Shown here: in pieces, positions 1 through 8,476 of the stretch | Layout: the number at the start of each line of letters is the position of its first letter | Position numbering within the stretch: the first letter of the stretch is position 1 | Assembly (NCBI GenBank): GCA_029251865.1 | Contig: JAQXCN010000025.1 | Coordinates: forward strand, 1-64,000 | Direction: 5' to 3' | Origin: Crocinitomicaceae bacterium | GTDB taxonomy: Bacteria; Bacteroidota; Bacteroidia; Flavobacteriales_D; Crocinitomicaceae | Length of the DNA stretch: 64,000 bases | The notes under the pieces: model-generated | Databases searched by the model: none | Seen by the model: the letters and a program-made list of their open reading frames with translations, nothing else | Told to the model about the DNA's origin: nothing | Program-made: the position numbers and the translations under genes

Positions 1-689
1 GTAGGTACATCATTGAGAATATCCATGTTTGCTACTTGCATCCAATATAAGTATTCAATAGCCATACACTGATAGTCACAAGTTTCATCGTCATAATGGT
101 ACCAAGCATTCTCTGGGTAACTGCCAGGTACGTTCATAAACTGCCCACCACGAGCTACATCCATGGCCTCTGATAGTAATGATGAATTTGGTTCCAAAGA
201 GAAAGCGTCAGGGTATACATTTACATGTCCAACCGAATTAATCGTATGCATAATTTCCTCGACGCTAGCGTCTGCTCCCCAATAACCTGGTTGCGAAGGA
301 TCTATTTCTTGTTGCCATAACACTGCACCTACACCTTCACCATCATAATTGTTAAAAAAGAAATTCATACCAGGACTACCATCTGCCGTAAATATTGGTA
401 CCAAGGCTTGATTATTTTGTAACTCATTAAGAAGAACTAAGTCGTCCACTATTCCGTTTTCATCATTGTCTAATAGTTCTGCAAAAATTGAAGCAGCGTG
501 CTTCACTTTTTCATCTGGTACGCCTTCTTCGGCAATTATTCCACAACCAAAAACATTAATATATTTTGTAAAAACATTTAAACCGGGACCTGTGGGTGGT
601 GAACTAAATTCCAAACATACTGAGTTTTGACTCAATGCTAGAAAAGAAGGACCGAGTAAAATAATAACGAAAGCGCATAAATTATTCAT
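1..689 (-). CDS. Secreted protein of unknown function, C-terminus cut by window edge
   Basis: An uninterrupted reading frame of about 229 codons runs from an ATG at 689 to the window edge, so the C-terminus is missing. The first ~20 residues form a signal peptide (hydrophobic core ending near LALSQ), so the protein is exported. Around residues 73-82 there is an acidic loop, DNDENGIVDD, that looks like an EF-hand-type calcium loop. Around residues 140-152 a segment EEIMHTINSVGH carries closely spaced Glu and His residues. Further on, a Tyr/Asp/Cys-rich block (YHYDDETCDYQCM, then EYLYW) looks like a conserved core. I cannot name the family. A metal- or calcium-dependent secreted enzyme is one guess, but no classical HExxH motif is present. 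It is the last gene before TspO, on the same strand, separated by 45 bases. Confidence 0.75.
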   Translation of the reverse strand, partial: MNNLCAFVIILLGPSFLALSQNSVCLEFSSPPTGPGLNVFTKYINVFGCGIIAEEGVPDEKVKHAASIFAELLDNDENGIVDDLVLLNELQNNQALVPIFTADGSPGMNFFFNNYDGEGVGAVLWQQEIDPSQPGYWGADASVEEIMHTINSVGHVNVYPDAFSLEPNSSLLSEAMDVARGGQFMNVPGSYPENAWYHYDDETCDYQCMAIEYLYWMQVANMDILNDVP

Positions 690-734
690 AGTAAGGAATT
701 TAGGTCATATCATTAGGTACTTAATGTTATTCTA

Positions 735-1193
735 TTAATTCATAAATAAGATATATGCATTTAATGAGGTCGCAATAAATAACCAAATGGTGTAGGGTAA
801 AATTAGTAAGGAGAAACCTTTCGCTATTGGTCGATAGTTAAAAAGGAAATAGCAAATAAGAGCAGTTAATGTTACGATAACAAGTAATCCAATGATGGGG
901 TAGTATAGATAAAAAAATATTGGATTCCATGAAACATTTAAAACCCATTGAATTGAATATAAAATCAGAAGGGCTTTGATTGATTTAGCGCGGGTATATA
1001 CTATGGCCATATATATTGAGAAGCAAAGCATAATTGTAGTCCATGCAAAACCAAATACCCATCCTGGAGGGGTCCATGGTGCTTTATTTAATTCAGCATA
1101 CCAATCAGAACTAGCACCGCTACCTGCAAAAATTCCACCAAGCGTCAATGCTCCAAAATTTAAGATTAGAAAACCAATAATTTTAAGCCACAT
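735..1193 (-). CDS. tspO: TspO/MBR family membrane protein
   Basis: This is a 152-residue protein, the usual size for the tryptophan-rich sensory protein family, with about five membrane helices. The diagnostic block lies at residues ~31-52: WYAELNKAPWTPPGWVFGF followed by a Trp, matching the family's W-x-PP-x-x-x-F-G pattern. Bacterial TspO binds porphyrins and is linked to tetrapyrrole handling and stress or oxygen responses; that role is family knowledge, not visible here. It sits downstream of the cold-shock gene but behind a strong terminator, so it probably has its own promoter. A one-mismatch -7 element (TACATTTA on the minus strand, 1204-1211) lies 10 bases before the ATG. The heme genes hemF and hemE lie elsewhere in the window, not in an operon with it. 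Confidence 0.9.
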   Translation of the reverse strand: MWLKIIGFLILNFGALTLGGIFAGSGASSDWYAELNKAPWTPPGWVFGFAWTTIMLCFSIYMAIVYTRAKSIKALLILYSIQWVLNVSWNPIFFYLYYPIIGLLVIVTLTALICYFLFNYRPIAKGFSLLILPYTIWLFIATSLNAYILFMN

Positions 1194-1220
1194 CTTTTTA
1201 AGTTAAATGTAAGGTATAAA

Positions 1221-1248
1221 AAAAGCCTGTCATTCGTGACAGGCTTTT
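1221..1248 (-). terminator. Intrinsic terminator after the cold-shock gene
   Basis: A perfect 12-bp inverted repeat (AAAAGCCTGTCA and its complement) closes on a 4-base loop. On the minus strand it is followed by a T-run, so it ends transcription of the cold-shock gene at 1273-1464. The stem is symmetric with A/T flanks on both sides, but no gene reads in from the left on the plus strand. Confidence 0.9.
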
Positions 1249-1272
1249 AAAAACATATGTGTTTAGTAATCC

Positions 1273-1464
1273 TTAAATTACTTTTACATTCAATGCATTT
1301 AAACCTTTAGGACTTTCTTCGATTTCGAAGCTTACTTTGTCCCCTTCGTTGATTTCATCAATCAATCCATTTGCGTGTACAAACACGTCTTTCTCTCCAT
1401 CATCTGGAACGATGAATCCAAAACCTTTTGAATTATTGAAGAATTTTACTGTACCGTTACTCAT
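1273..1464 (-). CDS. Cold-shock family protein (CspA-like)
   Basis: A single cold-shock domain of 63 residues covers the whole protein. The RNA-binding motifs are present: KGFGFI at residues 13-18 (RNP1) and DVFVH at 26-30 (RNP2). Proteins of this family bind single-stranded RNA or DNA and act as RNA chaperones in the cytoplasm. The gene is monocistronic: a -7 promoter element lies upstream at 1487-1494 and a strong hairpin terminator lies downstream. The 5' leader is short (about 22 bases), so there is no sign of the long regulatory leader of E. coli cspA. It is slightly shorter than typical 65-70-residue Csp proteins but complete. Confidence 0.95.
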   Translation of the reverse strand: MSNGTVKFFNNSKGFGFIVPDDGEKDVFVHANGLIDEINEGDKVSFEIEESPKGLNALNVKVI

Positions 1465-1486
1465 AATATATTTTTTTATTAGGATG

Positions 1487-1494
1487 CAAATGTA
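1487..1494 (-). promoter_or_regulatory. Bacteroidota -7 promoter element for the cold-shock gene
   Basis: The minus strand reads TACATTTG, an exact match to the Bacteroidota TAnnTTTG element. Twenty-two bases separate it from the ATG at 1464. No good TTG -33 element is seen at the expected distance. Confidence 0.6.
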
Positions 1495-1590
1495 GGGTAT
1501 TAATGTGAGTGTACCTAAAATTCATAGAAATTCGATAATTTTTTTTCCAATTTAAAAAGGCAGAAAGGTTTTAATAGATATTTTTAGTCT

Positions 1591-2223
1591 GTGTTTGTAC
1601 TCTCTCATAAACTAGATTTCCCTGCGACACATTACGCGGATCACAATGGATTACTTGCTTTAGGCGGGGACTTGACGGTCGCTCGCTTGCAATTAGCTTA
1701 TTCAAGAGGGATCTTTCCATGGTATTCTGAGGGCGAACCGATTATGTGGTTTTGTCCCGCGTCAAGAATGGTTCTTTTTCCTGAAGACATAAAAATTTCT
1801 AAAAGTATGGGGCAAGTATTGCGCTCAAAACGTTTTAGGGTTACCTACAATATGGCCTTTGAGGAGGTGATTTCGAATTGTAAAACCATTGATCGTTCTG
1901 CTCAAGGCGAAAATGGGACCTGGATTACCAATGAAATGAAAAGGGCTTATATTGCGCTATTTAAGTTAGGAACAGCAAAGTCTATTGAGGTCTGGGAAGG
2001 TGACACGCTTGTTGGAGGTCTATATGGTGTTGAGGTGGGGGGTGTTTTCTGTGGTGAAAGTATGTTTTCGAAGGTGAGCAACGTCTCCAAGTTGGCTTTT
2101 ATACATTTAGCTCAAAATAATAGATACAAGTTGATAGATTGTCAGGTCTACAATCCGCATTTAGCTAGTTTGGGTGCTCAAGAAATCGATCGGGATGCGT
2201 TTTTAGAGATTTTAAGGAAGTAA
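1591..2223 (+). CDS. aat: Leucyl/phenylalanyl-tRNA--protein transferase
   Basis: Aat transfers Leu or Phe from aminoacyl-tRNA to the N-terminus of proteins starting with Arg or Lys, marking them for ClpS/ClpAP degradation (N-end rule). The protein has 210 residues, normal for the family. The family signature FPWYSEGEPIMWFCPASR is at residues 42-59, and LALGGDL precedes it at 22-28. The start is a GTG; no later ATG would keep the N-terminal motif intact. The stop codon abuts the stop of the convergent gene at 2224 with no gap, leaving no room for a separate terminator. Confidence 0.95.
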   Translation: MFVLSHKLDFPATHYADHNGLLALGGDLTVARLQLAYSRGIFPWYSEGEPIMWFCPASRMVLFPEDIKISKSMGQVLRSKRFRVTYNMAFEEVISNCKTIDRSAQGENGTWITNEMKRAYIALFKLGTAKSIEVWEGDTLVGGLYGVEVGGVFCGESMFSKVSNVSKLAFIHLAQNNRYKLIDCQVYNPHLASLGAQEIDRDAFLEILRK

Positions 2224-2676
2224 TCAGTCGTTACTTTTATAAATACTTTCTACTTCTCTTATCTTTTCCATTACACAACCTGCAACCGCATTTAGGTCTT
2301 TGTGGTACTGATTTGAACATTTTACTGCCTGAAGATTCGTGCTGATTGTCATTTCAAGTAAGACAAGTTCAGTTTTGTACTTGACGATATTAGGAAACTC
2401 GCTAAGGAATTTAATCGCATCTTCTTTTTTTCTGAAAACAGAAACTTTATCTTTCATTATCGAATCATAATAAATATCATGTTTCTCATAAAGTGAACTA
2501 TATGAATTGTATGACACACTTCTCGATTTGTATCGAAACAATCCTGTTACGGCAGAATAGTAGTTGAGATTTTTCTTCTCTGCTACTTTAAAACCTACAA
2601 AGGTTTCTTCTTCTAAAGGTTCGAAATCACTATACCTACATAGCAGTTCTTCACAAAGCTTATTGGATGCATTCAT
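2224..2676 (-). CDS. Hypothetical protein, no recognised family
   Basis: A 150-residue soluble protein if translated from the ATG at 2676. A TTG at 2733 in the same frame would add 19 residues, but the ATG is preferred because the extension starts right after a possible -7 element (TTATTTG near 2738-2744). It has no signal peptide or membrane segment. It has several Lys/Glu-rich stretches, a Tyr/Ser-rich region near the middle, and five cysteines spread along the chain. The C-terminal half is predicted to be mostly helical by eye. I cannot assign a function. It is convergent with aat, and its stop codon directly abuts that of aat. Confidence 0.6.
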   Translation of the reverse strand: MNASNKLCEELLCRYSDFEPLEEETFVGFKVAEKKNLNYYSAVTGLFRYKSRSVSYNSYSSLYEKHDIYYDSIMKDKVSVFRKKEDAIKFLSEFPNIVKYKTELVLLEMTISTNLQAVKCSNQYHKDLNAVAGCVMEKIREVESIYKSND

Positions 2677-2860
2677 ATTTCTTGGTTTGACATCTTGGTG
2701 TAAAGGTAATGAGTTAATGTCTTTTTTACACAACCAAATAAGGGTTTATTTATAAACTAAGTAGAAAACATTAGTGTTATTTGTTCGAGGGTTTTCTTGT
2801 TTTTTTTCGAACTTTATCTTGAGCAGTTACGTTAATATTAAAAATTCAAATTAGTTTCTA

Positions 2861-3652
2861 TTGTTAAGCTATACCATATACCCGCATCCCAATAAAAAAA
2901 AATGGGTGACTTTCGTTCATGGCGCGGGGGGAAGTCGCTCTATTTGGTTTCGCCAGGTTCGTGCCTTTAAAAAAGAGTTCAACGTGCTTCTTGTAGATTT
3001 GAGGGGTCATGGAAATAGTAAAATTCGATGTGAAGAGAACGAAAAGAAAGAATATACTTTTGAGGTTGTCACTAATGATATTTTAGAGGTATTAATGCAC
3101 GTGGGTATTGAAAAATCCCATTTTGTAGGTATTTCTCTTGGTACAATTCTTATTCGCGATATTGCTGAAAGGCATCCTGACATGGTTGAAAGTATGGTTT
3201 TGGGTGGTGCAGTCTTAAAGTTAAATACGCGTTCCAAATTGCTCATGGGGTTTGGTAACGTTTTTAAATCTGTAGTTCCTTATATCTTTCTCTATAAATT
3301 GTTTGCCTTTATAATTATGCCGAAAAAAAATCATAAAGAGTCGCGGCTCTTGTTCGTGAAGGAAGCGAAGAAACTCTACCAGAAAGAGTTCATTCGATGG
3401 TATAAATTGACTGCTCAACTCAATCCTCTTTTGCGCCTTTTTCGTATGAAAGATATTAAAATTCCTACGTTGTATATCATGGGGGAACAGGATCACTTGT
3501 TTTTGCCATCCATAAAGAAAATCATAAAATGGCACCAATATGCCGAGTTACATGTTGTGAGAAATTGTGGTCATGTGGTCAACGTTGAGCAACCTTTGGA
3601 ATTTAATCAAGAGGTACTCTCCTTTTTAAAAGGAAGGATTGATTACTATTGA
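2861..3652 (+). CDS. Alpha/beta hydrolase
   Basis: A 263-residue alpha/beta-hydrolase fold enzyme. The oxyanion-hole HG motif is at residues 20-21, the nucleophile elbow GISLG is at 90-94 (Ser92), and the likely acid and base are Asp211 (GEQDH) and His238 (CGHVV), so the catalytic triad is complete. The substrate cannot be told; esterase, lactonase or thioesterase are all possible. A TTG is used as start, as no ATG precedes the first beta strand. A weak promoter-like pair (TTG at 2797, TATCTTG at 2815) lies upstream. Its 3' end overlaps the convergent SGNH lipoprotein gene by 7 bases. Confidence 0.85.
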   Translation: MLSYTIYPHPNKKKWVTFVHGAGGSRSIWFRQVRAFKKEFNVLLVDLRGHGNSKIRCEENEKKEYTFEVVTNDILEVLMHVGIEKSHFVGISLGTILIRDIAERHPDMVESMVLGGAVLKLNTRSKLLMGFGNVFKSVVPYIFLYKLFAFIIMPKKNHKESRLLFVKEAKKLYQKEFIRWYKLTAQLNPLLRLFRMKDIKIPTLYIMGEQDHLFLPSIKKIIKWHQYAELHVVRNCGHVVNVEQPLEFNQEVLSFLKGRIDYY

Positions 3653-4350
3653 AGAAGTTCCTTTACTGCAGGTGCTATCTCCTCAACCCAATCTGCATAT
3701 TGTAGGCCACTAGGATGCAGGTTATCCGATGCAAGTGCACCTTCAGAATCTCCCAGTTCCCTTGATATTTGAGTTATGTTAATAAATGGGATATTAAAAA
3801 TATCGCATCTAGATTTTGCATAGGCATTATATGTATCAATTTCTGTAGCAATTGTTTCGCTGTTGTTACTTCCAAAGGGGGTGACACCGTAGTCAGGTAT
3901 AGAAACAACAAATAAGCGATTGGCACCTACAGCGGCTATGGTTTGGTTGAGTAATGCGTCAAATTCTGTGGTGTAGGTCTCAAATGGTTGACTTGAAAAT
4001 TGGTTATTGACGCCGATTAATAGTGAGATTAAATTATAACCCTCCAAACTAGAATCTGAAATGGCATTTAATAGATCACTCGTCTTCCATCCCGTTTGTG
4101 CTATAATATCTGTTTTTTCAACGCTATATCCGTCGTTTTCCAGTTTTAAACGGAGCAGATTCGGCCATCGATCAAGTGTGTCCACACTTTGACCAATTGT
4201 ATATGAATCGCCTAAAGCTAAATATTGAATCGGTTCGATTTCAGTATGTGTTACCGTTTTTTCTTGACAAGAAAAAAACATGAATAACATTACCAATTGA
4301 ATGAAGGTCTTACTCATAATTTTAAATAGATTTAATTGTATTCTTTTCAA
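3646..4350 (-). CDS. SGNH/GDSL-type hydrolase, lipoprotein
   Basis: The N-terminus is a lipoprotein signal: a hydrophobic stretch followed by FFSC, with Cys28 as the lipidated residue, so the enzyme is anchored in the envelope. The SGNH hydrolase blocks follow: GDSYTIG at 47-53 (Ser49 nucleophile), GVNNQ at 113-117 (block III), and DNLH at 209-212 (Asp-x-x-His). The family cleaves esters of lipids or of acetylated sugars; the substrate is not evident. A second ATG at 4317 (MSKTF) would still leave a full signal peptide, so the exact start is uncertain. The length of 234 residues is normal for the family. Confidence 0.88.
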   Translation of the reverse strand: MKRIQLNLFKIMSKTFIQLVMLFMFFSCQEKTVTHTEIEPIQYLALGDSYTIGQSVDTLDRWPNLLRLKLENDGYSVEKTDIIAQTGWKTSDLLNAISDSSLEGYNLISLLIGVNNQFSSQPFETYTTEFDALLNQTIAAVGANRLFVVSIPDYGVTPFGSNNSETIATEIDTYNAYAKSRCDIFNIPFINITQISRELGDSEGALASDNLHPSGLQYADWVEEIAPAVKELLQ

Positions 4351-4450
4351 AGAAAATGTTTTTCATTAGACACAACGAAAGTGATTAGAGACATCTTTAT
4401 TTCCTCATACGTAGTGACCGTAAATTAAGGCAATACAAAAGATTACAATA

Positions 4451-5857
4451 CTATGCGCAGATTGTTTCTTCTGTAATTTTTAGGATTTTTCTAACTTCTT
4501 CAAGGGTAGGGGCCTCGGCGTAAACGCGAAGCACTGGTTCTGTTCCTGATGGTCGAATCATCACCCAACGTTCATCGTCTAAAAAGTATTTAAAACCATC
4601 AATAGTTTCAAGATTACGAATGGAGTATTCACCGAAGCTATCATATTTTCCAGCCTCACAATTGGCAATAATGTCTTGCTTCAGTTCCTCTGTAATGTGA
4701 AGGTCGCTGCGTTCAAATTTAAAAGGATTTACGATTTCATAGACCTCTTCAATCAATTCATCCAATGTCTTTCCTGATTTGGCCATAAATTCCCAAATGA
4801 TAAGTCCCATCCAAATTCCGTCGCGTTCTGGAATATGTCCTTTAACAGCAATTCCTCCTGATTCTTCTCCGCCAACTAGAATATCATCCTTAACCATTAT
4901 AGAGGCAATCTCTTTAAATCCAATTTTCGTAGTTATTACCTCTAGGCCATAGTGATCACATAGTTTCTGAACTCTTGGAGTTACACTAAAGGCAATTGCT
5001 ATTTTTCCTGTTTGGCCTTTATACTTAACCAGGTAATGAATTAAAAGTAGTATTAGGTGGTGTGAGTCTATAAACTCACCAGCACCATTAAACATACCAA
5101 TCCGGTCGGCATCTCCATCCGTTGCGAGTGCACAATCAAATGAACCAGTAGACTTCAAATACGCCGCTAACTCTTTTAGATTTTTACCTATAGGCTCAGG
5201 TGCTTGGCCCATAAACGAAGGGTTGTAATCACAATGTAACAATTCAACATTCGGAAGTATTCTGGGTAAAACACGTTGACCTGCGCCATACATTGCATCA
5301 TAGATCAAATTCAAATTCGAGGTTTGAATAGCTTGAAGATCAAAATTATTTTTAACGTGCTCGACATACATGGTTTCAATATCATCAACAAGAACCTTTC
5401 CTTTTTGAGCATGTGATATAATATCAATCTTTGAAAAATCAACACTACAGTTTTCAGGAATGAGGTCTTGAACTTCTTGCACGTGTTCCGGTGCTAAAGG
5501 CCCACCAAAATCTGCTTTTAGTTTATATCCATTATAGGATGGGGGGTTGTGACTTGCAGTAAGTACAACACCAATTTGACAATTGAATCTATTGGCAGCC
5601 AAAGAAACCATAGGGGTTGAGACAAAGCCTCTCGACATTCGAACGTTTAGGCCCATTTTTAGAAATACCTTTACACTCGTTTCCATAAATAGTTCACCAG
5701 CAAAACGGCAGTCGTGACCTACAAAAACAGTTGGGTTATCATAGTTTTTTAAAAGCCACAAGCCGGTTGCCTCACTTACCCTTGCGACATTTTCAACTGT
5801 AAACTCTTTGGCGATTATTGCCCGCCATCCATCTGTACCAAATTTGATTGTATCCAT
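4451..5857 (-). CDS. Phosphoglucomutase/phosphomannomutase family protein
   Basis: A 468-residue alpha-D-phosphohexomutase with all four family signatures: the phosphoserine loop TASHNP at 100-105 (Ser102), the metal loop DGDADR at 247-252, the sugar-binding EESGG at 331-335, and the phosphate-binding RPSGTEP at 435-441. It interconverts hexose 1- and 6-phosphates; whether the substrate is glucose, mannose or glucosamine cannot be told from the motifs. It is the last gene of the secA-to-mutase run, starting 3 bases after the ornithine aminotransferase stop, so it is probably co-transcribed with it. Confidence 0.93.
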   Translation of the reverse strand: MDTIKFGTDGWRAIIAKEFTVENVARVSEATGLWLLKNYDNPTVFVGHDCRFAGELFMETSVKVFLKMGLNVRMSRGFVSTPMVSLAANRFNCQIGVVLTASHNPPSYNGYKLKADFGGPLAPEHVQEVQDLIPENCSVDFSKIDIISHAQKGKVLVDDIETMYVEHVKNNFDLQAIQTSNLNLIYDAMYGAGQRVLPRILPNVELLHCDYNPSFMGQAPEPIGKNLKELAAYLKSTGSFDCALATDGDADRIGMFNGAGEFIDSHHLILLLIHYLVKYKGQTGKIAIAFSVTPRVQKLCDHYGLEVITTKIGFKEIASIMVKDDILVGGEESGGIAVKGHIPERDGIWMGLIIWEFMAKSGKTLDELIEEVYEIVNPFKFERSDLHITEELKQDIIANCEAGKYDSFGEYSIRNLETIDGFKYFLDDERWVMIRPSGTEPVLRVYAEAPTLEEVRKILKITEETICA

Positions 5858-5860
5858 TAT

Positions 5861-7126
5861 TTACTTCTTAAATTCTTTAACCGTTTTCTCGATAATTGCT
5901 AGACATGCATCGAGTTCTTTTTCCGTGATTACAAGTGGTGGTGCAAAACGAATGATATTTCCATGTGTAGGTTTTGCAAGCAAGCCATTTTCTTTAAGTG
6001 CAACGCACAAGTCCCAGGCCGTAGAACTGTCCGGGGAATCATTAATAATAATTGCATTTAATAGACCTTTACCGCGAACAGCACTAATAAGTTCGCAAGC
6101 GTCAATAATTTCCTGCATTCCTTTTCTGAAACGATTTCCAAGTTTCCTTGCGTTTTGAATGAGATTTTCATCCTTAACTACCTCTAATGCTGCAATAGCT
6201 ACTTTGGCTGCAACTGGGTTTCCTCCAAACGTGGATCCGTGTTGTCCAGGCTTAATAACGTTCATAATAGCGTTATCAGCCAAAACAGCGGAAACTGGGT
6301 AAACACCACCTGATAAAGCTTTACCTAAAATCAAAAGATCGGGTCTTGCATAAGTGTCTTTTTGTCTTTCACATGCGTTTTCACAACTGCATGCCCCGCA
6401 AACGGCAAGTAAACTTCCTGTGCGCGCTATTCCTGTTTGAACTTCGTCAGCGATAAAAAGCACATTTTGCGCATTACACAAAGACTTCGCTTTTCTCATA
6501 AAATCATCACTTGGCGTGTAAACACCCGCTTCACCTTGGATAGGCTCAACTAAAAAACCAGCAACATTAGGAAGTTTCAGTGCTTCTTCTAAGGCGTCTG
6601 AGTCATCGTAGGGTATTTTTACAAATCCTGGTGTATATGGCCCAAAATTAGTAGTTGCATCAGGGTCGTTTGAAAAGGAAACAATGGTGGTAGTACGCCC
6701 ATGGAAATTACCATCACAGACAATAATTACCGCCTGATTTTCCGGAATTTTTTTTACCTCATAAGCCCACTTTCTGCATATTTTAAGCGCAGTTTCCACG
6801 GCTTCAGCACCTGTATTCATTGGTAGAACTTTATCAAATCCAAAAGTCTTTGTGACATAGGTTTCGTATTCACCGAGTACATCGTTATAAAAAGCACGCG
6901 AAGTGAGAGTCAGGGTTTGCGATTGGTCATTTAAAGCACCAATAATTTTGGGGTGACAATGTCCCTGGTTTACCGCGGAATAGGCCGATAGAAAATCAAA
7001 ATAGTGTTTGTTGTCAACATCCCAAACATTAACCCCTTCTCCTTTCGCTAGTACCACTGGTAAAGGATGGTAGTTGTGTGCGCCATGTTTGTCTTCTATA
7101 GCTATGAATTCTTCAGTCTTTCCCAT
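5861..7126 (-). CDS. rocD: Ornithine--oxo-acid aminotransferase with a cysteine-rich insertion
   Basis: This fold-type I PLP enzyme moves the delta-amino group of ornithine to 2-oxoglutarate, giving glutamate semialdehyde (arginine/proline metabolism). The ATG at 7126 (MGKTEEF) gives 421 residues, matching the family; an upstream TTG in frame would run into the preceding gene and is rejected. Visible motifs are the N-terminal FDFLSAYSAVNQGHCHP, the PLP-binding D-x-x-x-x-G loop FIADEVQTGIARTG, and LGKALSGG with the Schiff-base Lys269. Unusually, between ARTG and the RPDLLILGKA strand there is an insert with four cysteines spaced C-x2-C-x-C-x3-C (residues 243-252). That spacing suggests a metal site; see findings. 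It follows the KdsC-like gene by 74 bases. Confidence 0.93.
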   Translation of the reverse strand: MGKTEEFIAIEDKHGAHNYHPLPVVLAKGEGVNVWDVDNKHYFDFLSAYSAVNQGHCHPKIIGALNDQSQTLTLTSRAFYNDVLGEYETYVTKTFGFDKVLPMNTGAEAVETALKICRKWAYEVKKIPENQAVIIVCDGNFHGRTTTIVSFSNDPDATTNFGPYTPGFVKIPYDDSDALEEALKLPNVAGFLVEPIQGEAGVYTPSDDFMRKAKSLCNAQNVLFIADEVQTGIARTGSLLAVCGACSCENACERQKDTYARPDLLILGKALSGGVYPVSAVLADNAIMNVIKPGQHGSTFGGNPVAAKVAIAALEVVKDENLIQNARKLGNRFRKGMQEIIDACELISAVRGKGLLNAIIINDSPDSSTAWDLCVALKENGLLAKPTHGNIIRFAPPLVITEKELDACLAIIEKTVKEFKK

Positions 7127-7200
7127 GTTTCTTGTTGTGTTTTGTAGATGGTAAAAATAATAAATAGTATTTAGTCCTTTTGGTTTAATTAAAGATGTGT

Positions 7201-7716
7201 TTACCAATTATAAGCTTTGTCATTCAGCCAGGTTCCTTGTACCCTTAAAGTTTGCTCGATAATCTCTCGAACACAACCCTTACCGCCTGGAATAGGGGAG
7301 TGGTAGTCTACATTTTCTTTCACATCAATTGCTGCGTCTTGTGGACAACAGGATACACCGGCAACTTTGAGAACCGGAATGTCAGGTATGTCATCTCCCA
7401 TGTAAAGCACCTGTCTGTCTTCAATATTGTATTTTTCTTTTATACCCTCGTAAACCTCAAGTTTGTGACTTGATCTTAGAAATACATCTTTTATACCTAA
7501 GTCTATAAGTCGTTTTTTAAGGTCTTCGCTGTAGCCTCCAGTAATAATAAAAATAGCATAATTATTTTTACTTGCATATTGCAAGGCATAACCATCTTTT
7601 GAGTTTAATGCGCGAACAACCTCTTCTTTTAGCAGGTAAACCTTTCCGTCGGTTAATACCCCGTCGACGTCCAAAATAAAGGTGGTAATATCTTTTAACT
7701 TTTCTTTATAATTCAT
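7201..7716 (-). CDS. HAD-family phosphatase, KdsC-like
   Basis: A small HAD hydrolase of 171 residues without a cap domain, the form typical of 3-deoxy-D-manno-octulosonate-8-phosphate phosphatase (KdsC), which makes Kdo for lipopolysaccharide. The nucleophile motif is LDVDGVLTDG (Asp16 and Asp18), and motif IV is GDDIPD at 107-112. KdsC is the best guess because of size, sequence style and the lipid A genes elsewhere in the window, but there is no kdsA or kdsB next to it. It overlaps the upstream DUF2520 gene by 11 bases, indicating one transcript. Confidence 0.87.
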   Translation of the reverse strand: MNYKEKLKDITTFILDVDGVLTDGKVYLLKEEVVRALNSKDGYALQYASKNNYAIFIITGGYSEDLKKRLIDLGIKDVFLRSSHKLEVYEGIKEKYNIEDRQVLYMGDDIPDIPVLKVAGVSCCPQDAAIDVKENVDYHSPIPGGKGCVREIIEQTLRVQGTWLNDKAYNW

Positions 7717-8476
7717 TTTTATATGTACTTATAATACTCTTGCTAAGGAGATGATATATTTTTTTGTTCTTCTCATCAAGCATAGATTCGTGCTTTTCCA
7801 GAATACTTTGATCTCCTCTACGTGCAGGTCCGGTTTGATTATCTTTTGCTTGGAATTGAAGTATTGAATCGCAGGTTTTTTCTAAAAGTGGTTGCAAAAT
7901 GCTCCAATTCAATCCTCTTTCTTTCGCCTCTTGTTGACTTAAGTATACAAGGTGGTTTACAAAATTATTCAGCATTACTGCGACTAAATGATATTCTTTT
8001 CTTTTTTCTGAGTTGCATTTTTCATAGCGCAATCCACTTTTTTCACAAAGGTGAATCATATCTAAAAATAGTTCCTTGTCATTCGCTTCGATGAGTATCG
8101 GAAATTGATTGTCCACCTCTTGGGTATGATTTGTAAAGGTTTGGAGCGGGTAAAAAACACCACACTTTTCATGCTGAAGCATTTTTATATCAACACTCCC
8201 TGCTGTGTATAATACTTTTTGATCTTTAGAAAATTGTTCGATGGTACTCTGAACTTCATCGTCATTTATGCAAATGATAATAATATCGGCGTTCGTATCT
8301 TTAATAGATTCGATAAAGGGGCAGTTAAGTTTAGAAGCTAGTTTATTGCCACTTTCTGTATTGCGACTATGAACAAATGCAATAGTTAGACTCTTAGCGT
8401 GTAAAAGAAGACCAATAGCATTAGCGACTCGACCAGAGCCAATAACCCCAATACTTGGTGTTAACTTTTCATTCAT
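7706..8476 (-). CDS. Rossmann-like and DUF2520 domain protein
   Basis: The N-terminal ~110 residues are a Rossmann fold with the nucleotide loop GSGRVA near residues 13-18, and the C-terminal helical region matches DUF2520. The protein resembles 6-phosphogluconate-dehydrogenase-type NADP oxidoreductases, but the substrate is unknown. The start is set by the overlap with secA: the secA stop and this ATG share one base (TAATG), a standard sign of translational coupling. A frame extension of six codons upstream lies inside secA and is rejected. The length is 256 residues. Confidence 0.87.
   Translation of the reverse strand: MNEKLTPSIGVIGSGRVANAIGLLLHAKSLTIAFVHSRNTESGNKLASKLNCPFIESIKDTNADIIIICINDDEVQSTIEQFSKDQKVLYTAGSVDIKMLQHEKCGVFYPLQTFTNHTQEVDNQFPILIEANDKELFLDMIHLCEKSGLRYEKCNSEKRKEYHLVAVMLNNFVNHLVYLSQQEAKERGLNWSILQPLLEKTCDSILQFQAKDNQTGPARRGDQSILEKHESMLDEKNKKIYHLLSKSIISTYKNEL

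Noticed and set aside
5861-7207. Longer RocD starting from a TTG at 7207
   Set aside because: The extra 27 residues overlap the KdsC-like gene and do not resemble the family N-terminus.
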